From positions 1-64,000 of the forward strand of contig CAIVZR010000037.1 in assembly GCA_903910445.1 (NCBI GenBank): a DNA stretch of 64,000 nt, in the 5' to 3' direction. Each line of letters begins with the position of its first letter. The first letter of the stretch is position 1. Positions 47,028-55,510 of this stretch are shown here, in pieces. Under the pieces are notes generated by a model that saw only the letters and a program-made list of their open reading frames with translations, searched no databases and was not told the DNA's origin. Made by a program: the position numbers and the translations under genes. Source of the stretch: an uncultured Bacteroidota bacterium (GTDB lineage Bacteria > Bacteroidota > Bacteroidia > UKL13-3).

Positions 47028-47933
47028 TTATTGTGCGTTCCATTTTACACTTCTAACCGGAGGAGTATAGGGCATCATCCCAAATTTCAATACAATGGTT
47101 TGACCTTTCTCTTCATATAAGAAGTGCTGCAAGCCGGTTCCCAACCCCATTTTCCCATCTCTTTGTATGCAATAAATCGTTCTTCTAAAGGCATAAGTTC
47201 CCGTTTCTATTTCCGTTTGAAATGGTTCTAGAAAGTCATTGCTTTTTTCGGCAGCAATACGGGCTCTCTTAATTTTCCGAAGTCTTACAGTGACATTGCT
47301 ATCATCTTTATCGCTAATCCAACTTGTACCAATTATACCAATCGCATTTTCATGCAAACCGATATAATCGATAACCTCCTGATTGCTGTGCAAAGCAAAA
47401 CAGTTTTTTGCTAATGGTTCTTTTTTTAATAAAGAATCGCGAAGCAATCTTACCGTGCTTGAAGCTGAATTGTCGAATACCACTACAGTCTCGGTGGCTG
47501 ATTTTCCTGAAAGAATCAGTTTCAAGTCGTTGGAACGAAAACTATCTAATGCCGCATTCTTGTTGACGATAATTGATATCCCATCGAGTGCAAACGGAAC
47601 GGCTTTCGGAATATATTGAATACTCTTAAAATACTCGAATTCATTGGTGGTTAATTCACGAGAGAGTATTATTGCTCTGGCACTATCGTTTTTAAAGTCG
47701 TTCATTACCTCCAATTCCGGTTTGTAACTCACAATAAGGTGGGCCTCGGGATATTGGTATGCGAAAACATTAAATTCGGCTTCCATTAAAGGTTTGAGCG
47801 TTTCATCCACAGTTACGCGAATGGTTCCCGAGGTCATGGTATCTTCTTCTTTCTTCACAGTATTATCATTCTGATTACAAGAAAAGATTTCGAATAAGAA
47901 GAAAAGAGAAACTAGAAACTTGAAGAGATTCAT
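47028..47933 (-). CDS. PstS-like substrate-binding lipoprotein
   Basis: A 301-residue periplasmic-binding-protein-fold lipoprotein (lipobox FEIFSC). GTIRVTVDETLKPLMEAEF, FDNSASSTVRLL and IGLHENAIGIIGTSWI correspond to the PstS pattern of phosphate binding proteins, but no pstCAB genes are near. In Bacteroidota this gene typically lies between tonB and a TPR gene, so it may recognise something imported through an Exb-TonB system rather than serve an ABC importer. It is 117 bases downstream of tonB. Confidence 0.85.
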   Translation of the reverse strand: MNLFKFLVSLFFLFEIFSCNQNDNTVKKEEDTMTSGTIRVTVDETLKPLMEAEFNVFAYQYPEAHLIVSYKPELEVMNDFKNDSARAIILSRELTTNEFEYFKSIQYIPKAVPFALDGISIIVNKNAALDSFRSNDLKLILSGKSATETVVVFDNSASSTVRLLRDSLLKKEPLAKNCFALHSNQEVIDYIGLHENAIGIIGTSWISDKDDSNVTVRLRKIKRARIAAEKSNDFLEPFQTEIETGTYAFRRTIYCIQRDGKMGLGTGLQHFLYEEKGQTIVLKFGMMPYTPPVRSVKWNAQ

Positions 47934-48001
47934 AAAATCGGGGATGCGAAAATAGGGATTTTAGGTTTTATTTTAACAATGAATTCATGTTATCTTATTA
48001 T

Positions 48002-48033
48002 AAAATGAGCCCTTCTCCTGAAAGGCTCATTTT
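48002..48033 (-). terminator. Intrinsic terminator after tonB
   Basis: AAAATGAGCC and GGCTCATTTT form a 10-bp stem around a 12-base loop, 18 bases after the tonB stop on the minus strand. Confidence 0.78.
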
Positions 48034-48050
48034 CAATTCTGTAGCGGCTA

Positions 48051-48839
48051 TTAATGGAATTTTATATGAATTGGAATCTGGAACCTTACTTTCACCTTGT
48101 GTCCATTCATTTCTCCGGGTTTCCAGGCAGGCATGCCCGAAACCACCCGGATGGCCTCATTATCCAATTTTTGGCCAGCACTTCTAACGATATTTATTTT
48201 TGATATTCTTCCTTCTTCATCTACAGTAAAGCTTAAACTTAGCTTAACATTACCTTCCTCCATGTCCTGTGGGATTTTAAAATTAGTAGTAATATAATTC
48301 ATTAAAGCAGCCTCTCCACCATAGAATTCGGGCATTTTTGAAGCATAGGATAGTTCTTCTCCTTCAACTTCTTTTTCTTTTTTTGTTTCCCCACCAGGTA
48401 TTCTACCTCCAATAATGAGCTTGCCTCCAATTCCTGTACCCTCAATTTTAGAAACAATGGAGCTTACATTTTCATTTTTACTAGGGGTAGTCTTTTCTGG
48501 TACTTCTACCTTGGTCACCGCTTTAAAATTATCAGGAATATCGGTATGGTTAGTTTTCGGAGCTGCTGCCTTTGGCTCGTCCGATTTTTCAGGAATGATT
48601 TCATAATCAATCATAATACATGTAGTGTCGTAGTCATTCAATATCTTAGGATCTATAACAGGTTTAAAAGCGAAGTGTGAAACTAAAAATATTATAGTAA
48701 CGAAGCTACCTAAAGCAATAGAAAATGCCTCTTTTACTGAGGTATTATAAGTGTTTCGCATATAGTATGCGCCATAGGATTTGTTGCGATTTTCAAAAAT
48801 CAAATCGTCCAAGGTTTCTTTGTTTGCAAGTGGTTTCAT
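48051..48839 (-). CDS. TonB-family energy transducer
   Basis: A 262-residue protein: a cytoplasmic start, one transmembrane helix (about 37-57; FSIALGSFVTIIFLVSH), a Pro/Lys/Glu-rich periplasmic spacer and a TonB C-terminal domain (about 170-262; FYGGEAALMNYITTNFKIP, then GRISKINIVRSAG). The N-terminus LDDLIFENRNKSYGAYYMR is the Bacteroidota form. It would couple the proton gradient to outer-membrane receptors. No exbB or exbD is next to it, so it must use ExbBD encoded elsewhere. Confidence 0.92.
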   Translation of the reverse strand: MKPLANKETLDDLIFENRNKSYGAYYMRNTYNTSVKEAFSIALGSFVTIIFLVSHFAFKPVIDPKILNDYDTTCIMIDYEIIPEKSDEPKAAAPKTNHTDIPDNFKAVTKVEVPEKTTPSKNENVSSIVSKIEGTGIGGKLIIGGRIPGGETKKEKEVEGEELSYASKMPEFYGGEAALMNYITTNFKIPQDMEEGNVKLSLSFTVDEEGRISKINIVRSAGQKLDNEAIRVVSGMPAWKPGEMNGHKVKVRFQIPIHIKFH

Positions 48840-48989
48840 ATTCTTAAGTATTAAAGGTTATTTCTCATTAATCGTTGATGCTTTCTAAATGGTAAATGAA
48901 ATGACGTATATATGACAATTATTGAACTATCCTAAAAAAGCATTGAGATTAGATTAGAAAAATAGATTCAATCAAGTGAGGAATTACTT

Positions 48990-48997
48990 TATTTTTG
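48990..48997 (+). promoter_or_regulatory. TATTTTTG box six bases before the S41 start
   Basis: An exact TAnnTTTG box followed by CGATAC and the ATG at 49004. No good -33 element is visible. Confidence 0.45.
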
Positions 48998-49003
48998 CGA
49001 TAC

Positions 49004-50596
49004 ATGAAACAGGTATTACAACCGCTGCGTTTTGCCTTGATATTGGCATTGGGAATCCTTATTGGTATATGGTTTGTACCATACCGAACCTCTGGAGGGA
49101 ATAAGTTCTCACAGATTTTACAACTCATAAAAAACAATTATGTAGATACAGTCAATACCGAAACAATAGAAAAGGAATCTATCAATGATTTATTGCATAC
49201 ACTCGATCCGCATAGCAACTATTTTACTGCCACCGAAGCGCAACAAGTAAATGAGCCGCTAGAAGGGAGTTTTGAAGGAATAGGAATCGAATTTCTTTTA
49301 TGGAAAGACACGATAATAATTGCCAATATTATTCCAGGAGGTCCAAGTGAAAAGGCCGGAATGAAACTAGGAGATAAGATTGTGAAAGTAGATGGGAAGG
49401 TGCTTAATGGGATGAATTTGAAAAATGATGATGTTTTTAAATTATTGAAAGGCAAGGGAGGCACCGTGGTACATCTGGGAATTTATAGAATGTTTGATAA
49501 GCAGAATCTGGACTTCGATATAACTCGTGGAAGCGTTGCAATTAAAAGTGTCGATGCATTTTTTATGGCAGATGATAAAACAGGTTATATAAAAATTTCA
49601 CGTTTTGCTGCAAATACCTTCGATGAATACCAGGATGCCTTTAAGCAATTAAAGGAATTGGGGATGAAGAATTTAATTATTGATCTTAGGGATAATGGTG
49701 GAGGGTACTTAAATACAGCCCAAAAATTAGCTGATGAATTTCTGGAAGCCAATCAGAAAATTTTGACTACCAAAGGTGTACATACTGCTGATGAAAGTTT
49801 TGAAGCTACTGGGAATGGAATTTTTGAAAACGGCAAACTGATAGTTTTGGTAAACGAAAACAGTGCAAGTGCTAGCGAAATATTGAGTGGTGCATTGCAG
49901 GATAATGATCGTGCTTTAATTATTGGAAGAAGGACTTTTGGTAAAGGATTGGTTCAAAAATCATTTTCACTGAGCGACGGGTCCTCAGTTAGGCTTACCA
50001 TTCAAAGGTATTATACACCAAGCGGACGCAGTATTCAAAAGCCATATAATTTAGGCTACAGCGAATACGAAGAGGATTACCAGAATAGATATACAACAGG
50101 TGAATTATTCTTCGAAGACAGTATTAAAAATAATACCACCCAACGCTACTCAACCCTTGGCGGACGCACGGTTTATGGAGGCGGAGGAATCGTTCCAGAT
50201 ATCTTCGTTCCAATGGATACCTCAGCCCGATCAGCACTTTATACAAGTATTCAAACCAAAAATATTCTTCGACAAGTTGCAAGCAGGTATGTAGAGATGA
50301 ATCAGGAAGTGCTAAAGAAATTCAGCAATCCAGTGGCTTTCAGAAATGGCTTTGCAATCGACAGGTCGTTAATGGAACTAATGAAATCCATGACCCAAGA
50401 ATCCCAAATTATTTGGTCGGATGCAGATTTTAATCGTTCTAAATTGGAAATAGAACATTTCTTGAAGGCGGATATTGCGAAACTCTTATTTAAGAATAAT
50501 GGGTATTATTATATAGATAATTTAGATGATAAAACTTTTCTAAAAGCCTTATCATGCATGGCTTCTGATTCATTTTTCGAAAAATTAAAGCATTAA
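49004..50596 (+). CDS. S41-family C-terminal processing protease
   Basis: A 530-residue periplasmic protease with an N-terminal membrane anchor (FALILALGILIGIWF), PDZ domain (about 85-170; GIEFLLWKDTIIIA, GPSEKAGMKLGD) and the S41 catalytic core. NENSASASEILSGALQDN and FGKGLVQKSF supply the Ser-Lys pair. It degrades or trims envelope proteins. ATG at 49004 is chosen; the TTG three codons earlier is inside a promoter-like box. It is divergent from tonB and lies upstream of the sigma factor gene (118 bases), probably as its own unit. Confidence 0.94.
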   Translation: MKQVLQPLRFALILALGILIGIWFVPYRTSGGNKFSQILQLIKNNYVDTVNTETIEKESINDLLHTLDPHSNYFTATEAQQVNEPLEGSFEGIGIEFLLWKDTIIIANIIPGGPSEKAGMKLGDKIVKVDGKVLNGMNLKNDDVFKLLKGKGGTVVHLGIYRMFDKQNLDFDITRGSVAIKSVDAFFMADDKTGYIKISRFAANTFDEYQDAFKQLKELGMKNLIIDLRDNGGGYLNTAQKLADEFLEANQKILTTKGVHTADESFEATGNGIFENGKLIVLVNENSASASEILSGALQDNDRALIIGRRTFGKGLVQKSFSLSDGSSVRLTIQRYYTPSGRSIQKPYNLGYSEYEEDYQNRYTTGELFFEDSIKNNTTQRYSTLGGRTVYGGGGIVPDIFVPMDTSARSALYTSIQTKNILRQVASRYVEMNQEVLKKFSNPVAFRNGFAIDRSLMELMKSMTQESQIIWSDADFNRSKLEIEHFLKADIAKLLFKNNGYYYIDNLDDKTFLKALSCMASDSFFEKLKH

Positions 50597-50713
50597 TTTC
50601 CTTTTGATTCACTCTATAGTGCTCTGTAATCCACGCAGAATAGCTGGAAATAATTATATTTGATGCAACCTGACTAGGTTTCAACCGACAAAAGCATAAA
50701 TCAGGCTCACCGC

Positions 50714-51268
50714 GTGGAAGAAATTATTCAAGAATGTATACATGGCAATGCCAGTGCTCAAAGCAAACTCTATAAGATGTTTGCTAATAAGATGCTGGGT
50801 GTATGTATGCGTTATTGCAATAGTATCGATGATGCGAAAGATGTAATGCAGGAGGGATTCGTTAAAGTTTTCACCACATTACATAAATTCAAAGGCAATA
50901 GCAGCGTAACTACCTGGATTACCCGAATTATGATGAATACCGCTATTGATCATTTTCGTAAGAACCGCAAATTGCAATTCACCGAGTCATTTGAAAAGCA
51001 TAGTAACGAAGTAATTGATTTCGAGGATACCCCTGAGGTTGTAAATGAACCACTAAGTGTTGATGAATTAATGTCGCTTGTGCAACAGCTCCCTACTGGA
51101 TATCGGGTGGTATTTAATATGTATGCAATTGATGAGATGAGCCATCGTGATATTGCCAATTATTTAGGCATAAGTGAAGGAACAAGTAAATCGCAATTGG
51201 CACGCGCAAGAAAGCAATTGCAAGTTTGGGTAAATGAAAAACAATTGAAACAGTCATTAAATCAGTAA
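50714..51268 (+). CDS. ECF-type RNA polymerase sigma factor
   Basis: A 184-residue sigma-70 family member. Region 2 (about 17-85) holds LYKMFANKMLGVCMRY, AKDVMQEGFVKVF and VTTWITRIMMNTAIDHFRK; region 4 (about 120-175) holds LPTGYRVVFNMYAIDEMSHRDIA (shown in part) and EGTSKSQLARARKQL. Region 3 is absent, as in ECF sigma factors. The start is GTG at 50714. The next gene begins three bases after its stop and carries anti-sigma-like repeats, so the two form a regulatory pair. The target genes are unknown; T9SS cargo genes just downstream are candidates. Confidence 0.93.
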   Translation: MEEIIQECIHGNASAQSKLYKMFANKMLGVCMRYCNSIDDAKDVMQEGFVKVFTTLHKFKGNSSVTTWITRIMMNTAIDHFRKNRKLQFTESFEKHSNEVIDFEDTPEVVNEPLSVDELMSLVQQLPTGYRVVFNMYAIDEMSHRDIANYLGISEGTSKSQLARARKQLQVWVNEKQLKQSLNQ

Positions 51269-51271
51269 GTA

Positions 51272-52960
51272 TTGGAACCGAATAAAATAAATATTGACAA
51301 TTTCTTTAAATCCTTGCAAGATGCAGAAGGACAGGCTGAAGATGCCATGTTCGATGCTATTAAAAGCAAATTGGATAAAGGGAAAATCTCTGTTGATGAT
51401 TATTTTAAACAAGCCATTGTAAATGCTGAAATAAATGCAGAAGATATTTCATTCGATAATATCAAGCAAAAAATAGATGCCCCGAAAACGAATATCGATA
51501 GCTACTTCAGAGAAGCACTTGTAGATTATAACTCAAATGCTACTGGGGTTCCATTTACGTCAATCCAAGATAAATTAGATAAGGATAGGGTTGTAGATGC
51601 TCCTTTTAAAGACGCATTACAAAATTATGAAGGCAAAGCTTTGGATGAGGAATTTGCATTGATTCGCAGGAAAGTACTCCAATTGCAAAGAGTAGCCAAC
51701 AGAAAACGTTATGCATGGATGTTACTTTTATTACTTCTTCCATTAAGTTATGTAGGGTATCATTTTTATAATAGCCCAGCAACGTCTAAAATTGTTTCTA
51801 TATCCAAACCTTCAATAAACAATTCTGAAAAAGTTCAGAGTCAAGATCAAGAAAAGATCAATGCTAGAAATAATGAGCGCAGTAAGAAGTCGAAGTTGAA
51901 TGAAAATGGTGCAGCAACCAATGAGAAAAAGGCACAACCAAGAAGCATTAAAAATTATGCCACTCCTTTAATGCCTAATGCGAATGTAAGTGCTAGTGTT
52001 AACGATAATGCAAGTTCAAATGCATCGGTTAATTCGGGAAATACAATATCAGTAAACAACTCAGGCACTGTTGAAAATACAATTCGGGAAAATTCAACAG
52101 TTCCGGTAATTGAAAATTCAGAGCCTTCCGTAATAAACAATAAGGAAGAAAAACCTGAAGAAATATCAACTCCAAATACAAAGGCATCCAATAGTACTGC
52201 CAGCACCGCTAACGGCAATAACAATGCCCCAGGAAATACCGAGAGTACTAATATACGTAAGCCTAAATCACCTTATACACTTGAGGTAATGGGCGGTTTG
52301 GCACTGAATGATCGTTACTTGCATACCGATACCCATTCGGCGCAATATTTTGCTACAAGAAGTGCATCGGATAAGCAAACAACACGATTTAATTTCGGAA
52401 TTGACCTAATCAAAAATATTAATAAATTTAATATTGGATTGGGCTTGCATGAAAGCCAATATGGTCAACAAGGTATTTATCAATTAACTCGTAACATCGC
52501 TGATTCAGTGATTTTATGGCATGACTCAACCCATACTAAAATAGATGGAATATTTTATTTTAATCAACGCGATACTACATTCCATACGCCGTATAATAAT
52601 ATTTTCAATTCAGTTGAGTTGCCTGTGCTTTTGAGTTATCAGGTATGTACTACCGCCAAGTGGGATTTTCAGGCAGGTGCTGGAATTATGCTCACTTACT
52701 TATCAAGCGCAAAAGGCATAATGCCTAATAGTATTTCAAGTGAAGCCTTGCAAATTCAAAATAATCTTGCATCATTTAGACGATTTGGTTCGGCTGTTTC
52801 AGTGAATATGAAATTTCATTACTACCTTACGAAGCATATTCAACTCGGATCTGATTTATTTATAAAAACAAATATTTCATCAATTTACAAACAAACTACT
52901 GGAATTACTGAGTTGCCATACGCCTTTGGGTGGAGGTTAGGACTCGGTTATAAATTTTAA
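51272..52960 (+). CDS. Dual-membrane-spanning anti-sigma-like protein with four N-terminal repeats
   Basis: A 562-residue protein starting at TTG 51272. Four tandem repeats fill residues 8-36, 41-69, 75-103 and 108-136, each of pattern [IV]D-x2-[FP]FK-x-[AL]-(about 12)-[FI]-x2-[IL]. They resemble the short cytoplasmic segment that binds sigma in Bacteroidota anti-sigma factors, normally one copy. One transmembrane helix follows (about 148-166, WMLLLLLLPLSYVGYHF), then about 170 residues rich in Ser, Asn and Thr, then a beta-rich domain (about 336-562) ending GLGYKF like an outer-membrane barrel. This matches dual membrane-spanning anti-sigma factors reported in Bacteroides. The four-fold repeat is unusual. 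Confidence 0.75.
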   Translation: MEPNKINIDNFFKSLQDAEGQAEDAMFDAIKSKLDKGKISVDDYFKQAIVNAEINAEDISFDNIKQKIDAPKTNIDSYFREALVDYNSNATGVPFTSIQDKLDKDRVVDAPFKDALQNYEGKALDEEFALIRRKVLQLQRVANRKRYAWMLLLLLLPLSYVGYHFYNSPATSKIVSISKPSINNSEKVQSQDQEKINARNNERSKKSKLNENGAATNEKKAQPRSIKNYATPLMPNANVSASVNDNASSNASVNSGNTISVNNSGTVENTIRENSTVPVIENSEPSVINNKEEKPEEISTPNTKASNSTASTANGNNNAPGNTESTNIRKPKSPYTLEVMGGLALNDRYLHTDTHSAQYFATRSASDKQTTRFNFGIDLIKNINKFNIGLGLHESQYGQQGIYQLTRNIADSVILWHDSTHTKIDGIFYFNQRDTTFHTPYNNIFNSVELPVLLSYQVCTTAKWDFQAGAGIMLTYLSSAKGIMPNSISSEALQIQNNLASFRRFGSAVSVNMKFHYYLTKHIQLGSDLFIKTNISSIYKQTTGITELPYAFGWRLGLGYKF

Positions 52961-52978
52961 TCTCAAAAAAACAACCCT

Positions 52979-55456
52979 ATGGTAAAAAGGCTGCTATTTA
53001 TAATTACTCTTGTTATTGCAAGCTTTCAAATGGATGCTCAGGTGCTGAAGCCATTAGGACAGGGCGTAGCGGATGAAGTAATTGCGTCAACAACAGACAA
53101 TATTTTTTTATATGTTGCCACACGTCATAATAATGGAGGGCTTGGCAAAGGGTACACTATATTAGTGAATAAATGGAATGGCTTCTACTGGCAACAACTT
53201 CCAGGTATAGGATTTTCTGATAGCTCGCAGGTCAAGTGTATTGCTATATATAAAAATCAGGTGTATTTGGCAGGAAATTTTGTGGTTAAATCACCAGCGT
53301 CAATAATTACCAAAACATTAGTTCGTTTTAATCAAACAAGTAATTCATGGGAATCTGTTTTGGTAAATGGAAGCTTAGGATTTAGCTTTTTAGGTGGCTC
53401 ATTTGGTGCAATCAATTGTATGAGTGTATACAGGAATCAATTGTTTATTGCAGGTGCATTTTATACGCTGGTAAATGGAGATACTACTCAAAACATAATA
53501 ACATATAATGGTACAAATTTTAGTAAGTGTGGAGCTGGAACGCTTGGTAATACAGGAACCAACGGAGCAGTGAATAGCCTTTATGTTCTTAATGACTCTT
53601 TATTCATAGGTGGTTCATTTAATAGGGCAGGGCCACTAACAACTCAAAATTTAGCAGCTATTGATAGTAACTTTAGTTGGAAGTCATTTACTATATCATC
53701 TACCGCTGGCATTTCAAAAATTACTTCTTTTCAAAATAATTTAGTGATTCTAACACAAGATTTACAAAACAAAATTATTAGTAGAGTTGGAAATGCTTTC
53801 CTTTTATTAAGTGCTAATTTAGTAAATGCTCAAGTCACCGATATTGAAGAATTCAATGGAGAGCTCTGGGCAAGTGGAAGCTTTTTTTCAGGTTCCGCCT
53901 CTGTAGTAAAATATTCAAACGTATGGTCAACAGCCGGTTTGCCATTGGTTTCAGGGTACGACCTACTGAAATTTAGAGCAGGATTGTATATAGTAACTTC
54001 CAATGAATTTGTAGGCGCATTTAGAATTAATCGCTTGGCACAAATATTATTAGCCACCTCTCGAATTAGTGGGCATGTTTATCAAGACCTCAATCACAAT
54101 TGCAAATTTGATAACACAGATCGCCCATTTGCTAATAAGCAAATTCGCATAGGCGTTAGTGATTTTTTTAATGTACTTACTGATAGCGATGGATTTTATT
54201 CAGTGACTGTTCCTACAGGATCTTTAGCCTATAACATCTCGTTGGTGAAATTTAAAAACTGGGAAATTGATTCTCCATGTACTAAAAGTATTTATTCAGT
54301 TTTAAGCACTAATGCTGCCATCATTGATTCACTCGATTTTGGTGTAAAGCCTGTAGGAAATGGTGCCGATCTTAAAGTTAGAATTACTCCCAATAGCGGA
54401 TTTACTTCTCATCGCGATATGATGGAAGTATATACCATAACTTATACCAATAATGGCACACAAGACTTAAGCAGCCCTGCAGGTATTAAAGTTGTATTTA
54501 ATAATAAACTAGCTAATTTTTCATCTACTCAAAATTTTGTACTTAATGGCAATGAGGCTTCATGGGCTATTTCGAATTTAAAGGTTGGTGAAGAAAAAAG
54601 AATCACCTTCACAGTAAAGGCAAAAGCAGATTCTTTTAGTTTATATGATAAAATTAATTTTGTTGCTTCATCAGCGCTTGCCGATTTAGACGCAAGTGAT
54701 AATTCGGATACGTTGGTTCAACGCATCGCACAAGGCAGTAATTCGCCTGTCACAAAAGATGTTTATCCTCTGCCTGCCGTAAATGATACTATGAGTTTGG
54801 TAACTGCTGCTAAGAATGAAATCAGTTATGTGATACATTTTGAGAATACATCAACGACTGATTCAATTCACAATATTATCGTAATTGATACTATAGATAT
54901 TAATTCATCAATACAGTACTTAGAAGAAACAGGTGCATCTCACAGTTATACTGTGAAAGCCTACAGTTGCCCGCCAGCACTAGGCAAGGGGGTTATTGTA
55001 TGGACTTTTTCTAATATTAATTTACCTCCAAACGAAGGCAATGACGATGTGAGTAACAGAGGCCATGTAGGATTTAAAATTAAGTTTAATAGTAATTTAC
55101 CACTGGGTACTGTAATTAAAAACAAAGCAGATGTAGTATTCGATTATTACGAGCCAATAAAAACTAATAATACCTATTCAAAGGTTGCAAATGCATTAAT
55201 CGGAATTGATAATAATCTTATTAAAACTCCATCTAAATTATTGCTTTGCTCGAACCCTGTGCATGGTACAATTCACTTATTTAATGAGGCCACTGCAGCA
55301 TCTAACTATAAGATTTTCAGCGCAGCAGGAGTCTGTGTTCAAGAGGGCATTGTAAGTTCTAAATTTATTGATGTAAGCATGCTTGCAACAGGAATTTATT
55401 ATTTTCAAATTACTTCAGAAAACCAATTAAATTCGCAAAAAATTATTGTTCAATAG
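52979..55456 (+). CDS. T9SS surface protein with beta-propeller and SdrD-B-like domain
   Basis: An 825-residue secreted protein with a signal peptide (ending QMDAQ). Residues about 25-355 are propeller-like repeats (ATRHNNGG, FNQTSNSWESVL and similar). An SdrD-B-like domain (about 362-440; ISGHVYQDLNHNCKFDNTD) follows, then DUF11/DUF7619-like domains (about 450-750; ISYVIHFENTSTTDS) and a T9SS type A tail (about 755-825; CSNPVHGTIHLFNE, then DVSMLATGIYYFQI). It begins 18 bases after the anti-sigma-like gene, so it is probably in the same transcript and may be a surface product of that sigma pair. Confidence 0.85.
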   Translation: MVKRLLFIITLVIASFQMDAQVLKPLGQGVADEVIASTTDNIFLYVATRHNNGGLGKGYTILVNKWNGFYWQQLPGIGFSDSSQVKCIAIYKNQVYLAGNFVVKSPASIITKTLVRFNQTSNSWESVLVNGSLGFSFLGGSFGAINCMSVYRNQLFIAGAFYTLVNGDTTQNIITYNGTNFSKCGAGTLGNTGTNGAVNSLYVLNDSLFIGGSFNRAGPLTTQNLAAIDSNFSWKSFTISSTAGISKITSFQNNLVILTQDLQNKIISRVGNAFLLLSANLVNAQVTDIEEFNGELWASGSFFSGSASVVKYSNVWSTAGLPLVSGYDLLKFRAGLYIVTSNEFVGAFRINRLAQILLATSRISGHVYQDLNHNCKFDNTDRPFANKQIRIGVSDFFNVLTDSDGFYSVTVPTGSLAYNISLVKFKNWEIDSPCTKSIYSVLSTNAAIIDSLDFGVKPVGNGADLKVRITPNSGFTSHRDMMEVYTITYTNNGTQDLSSPAGIKVVFNNKLANFSSTQNFVLNGNEASWAISNLKVGEEKRITFTVKAKADSFSLYDKINFVASSALADLDASDNSDTLVQRIAQGSNSPVTKDVYPLPAVNDTMSLVTAAKNEISYVIHFENTSTTDSIHNIIVIDTIDINSSIQYLEETGASHSYTVKAYSCPPALGKGVIVWTFSNINLPPNEGNDDVSNRGHVGFKIKFNSNLPLGTVIKNKADVVFDYYEPIKTNNTYSKVANALIGIDNNLIKTPSKLLLCSNPVHGTIHLFNEATAASNYKIFSAAGVCVQEGIVSSKFIDVSMLATGIYYFQITSENQLNSQKIIVQ

Positions 55457-55510
55457 ACAACCTTTTTTATACATCGCGACTATTAATATAACATCAAACA
55501 TTTTTCAATT

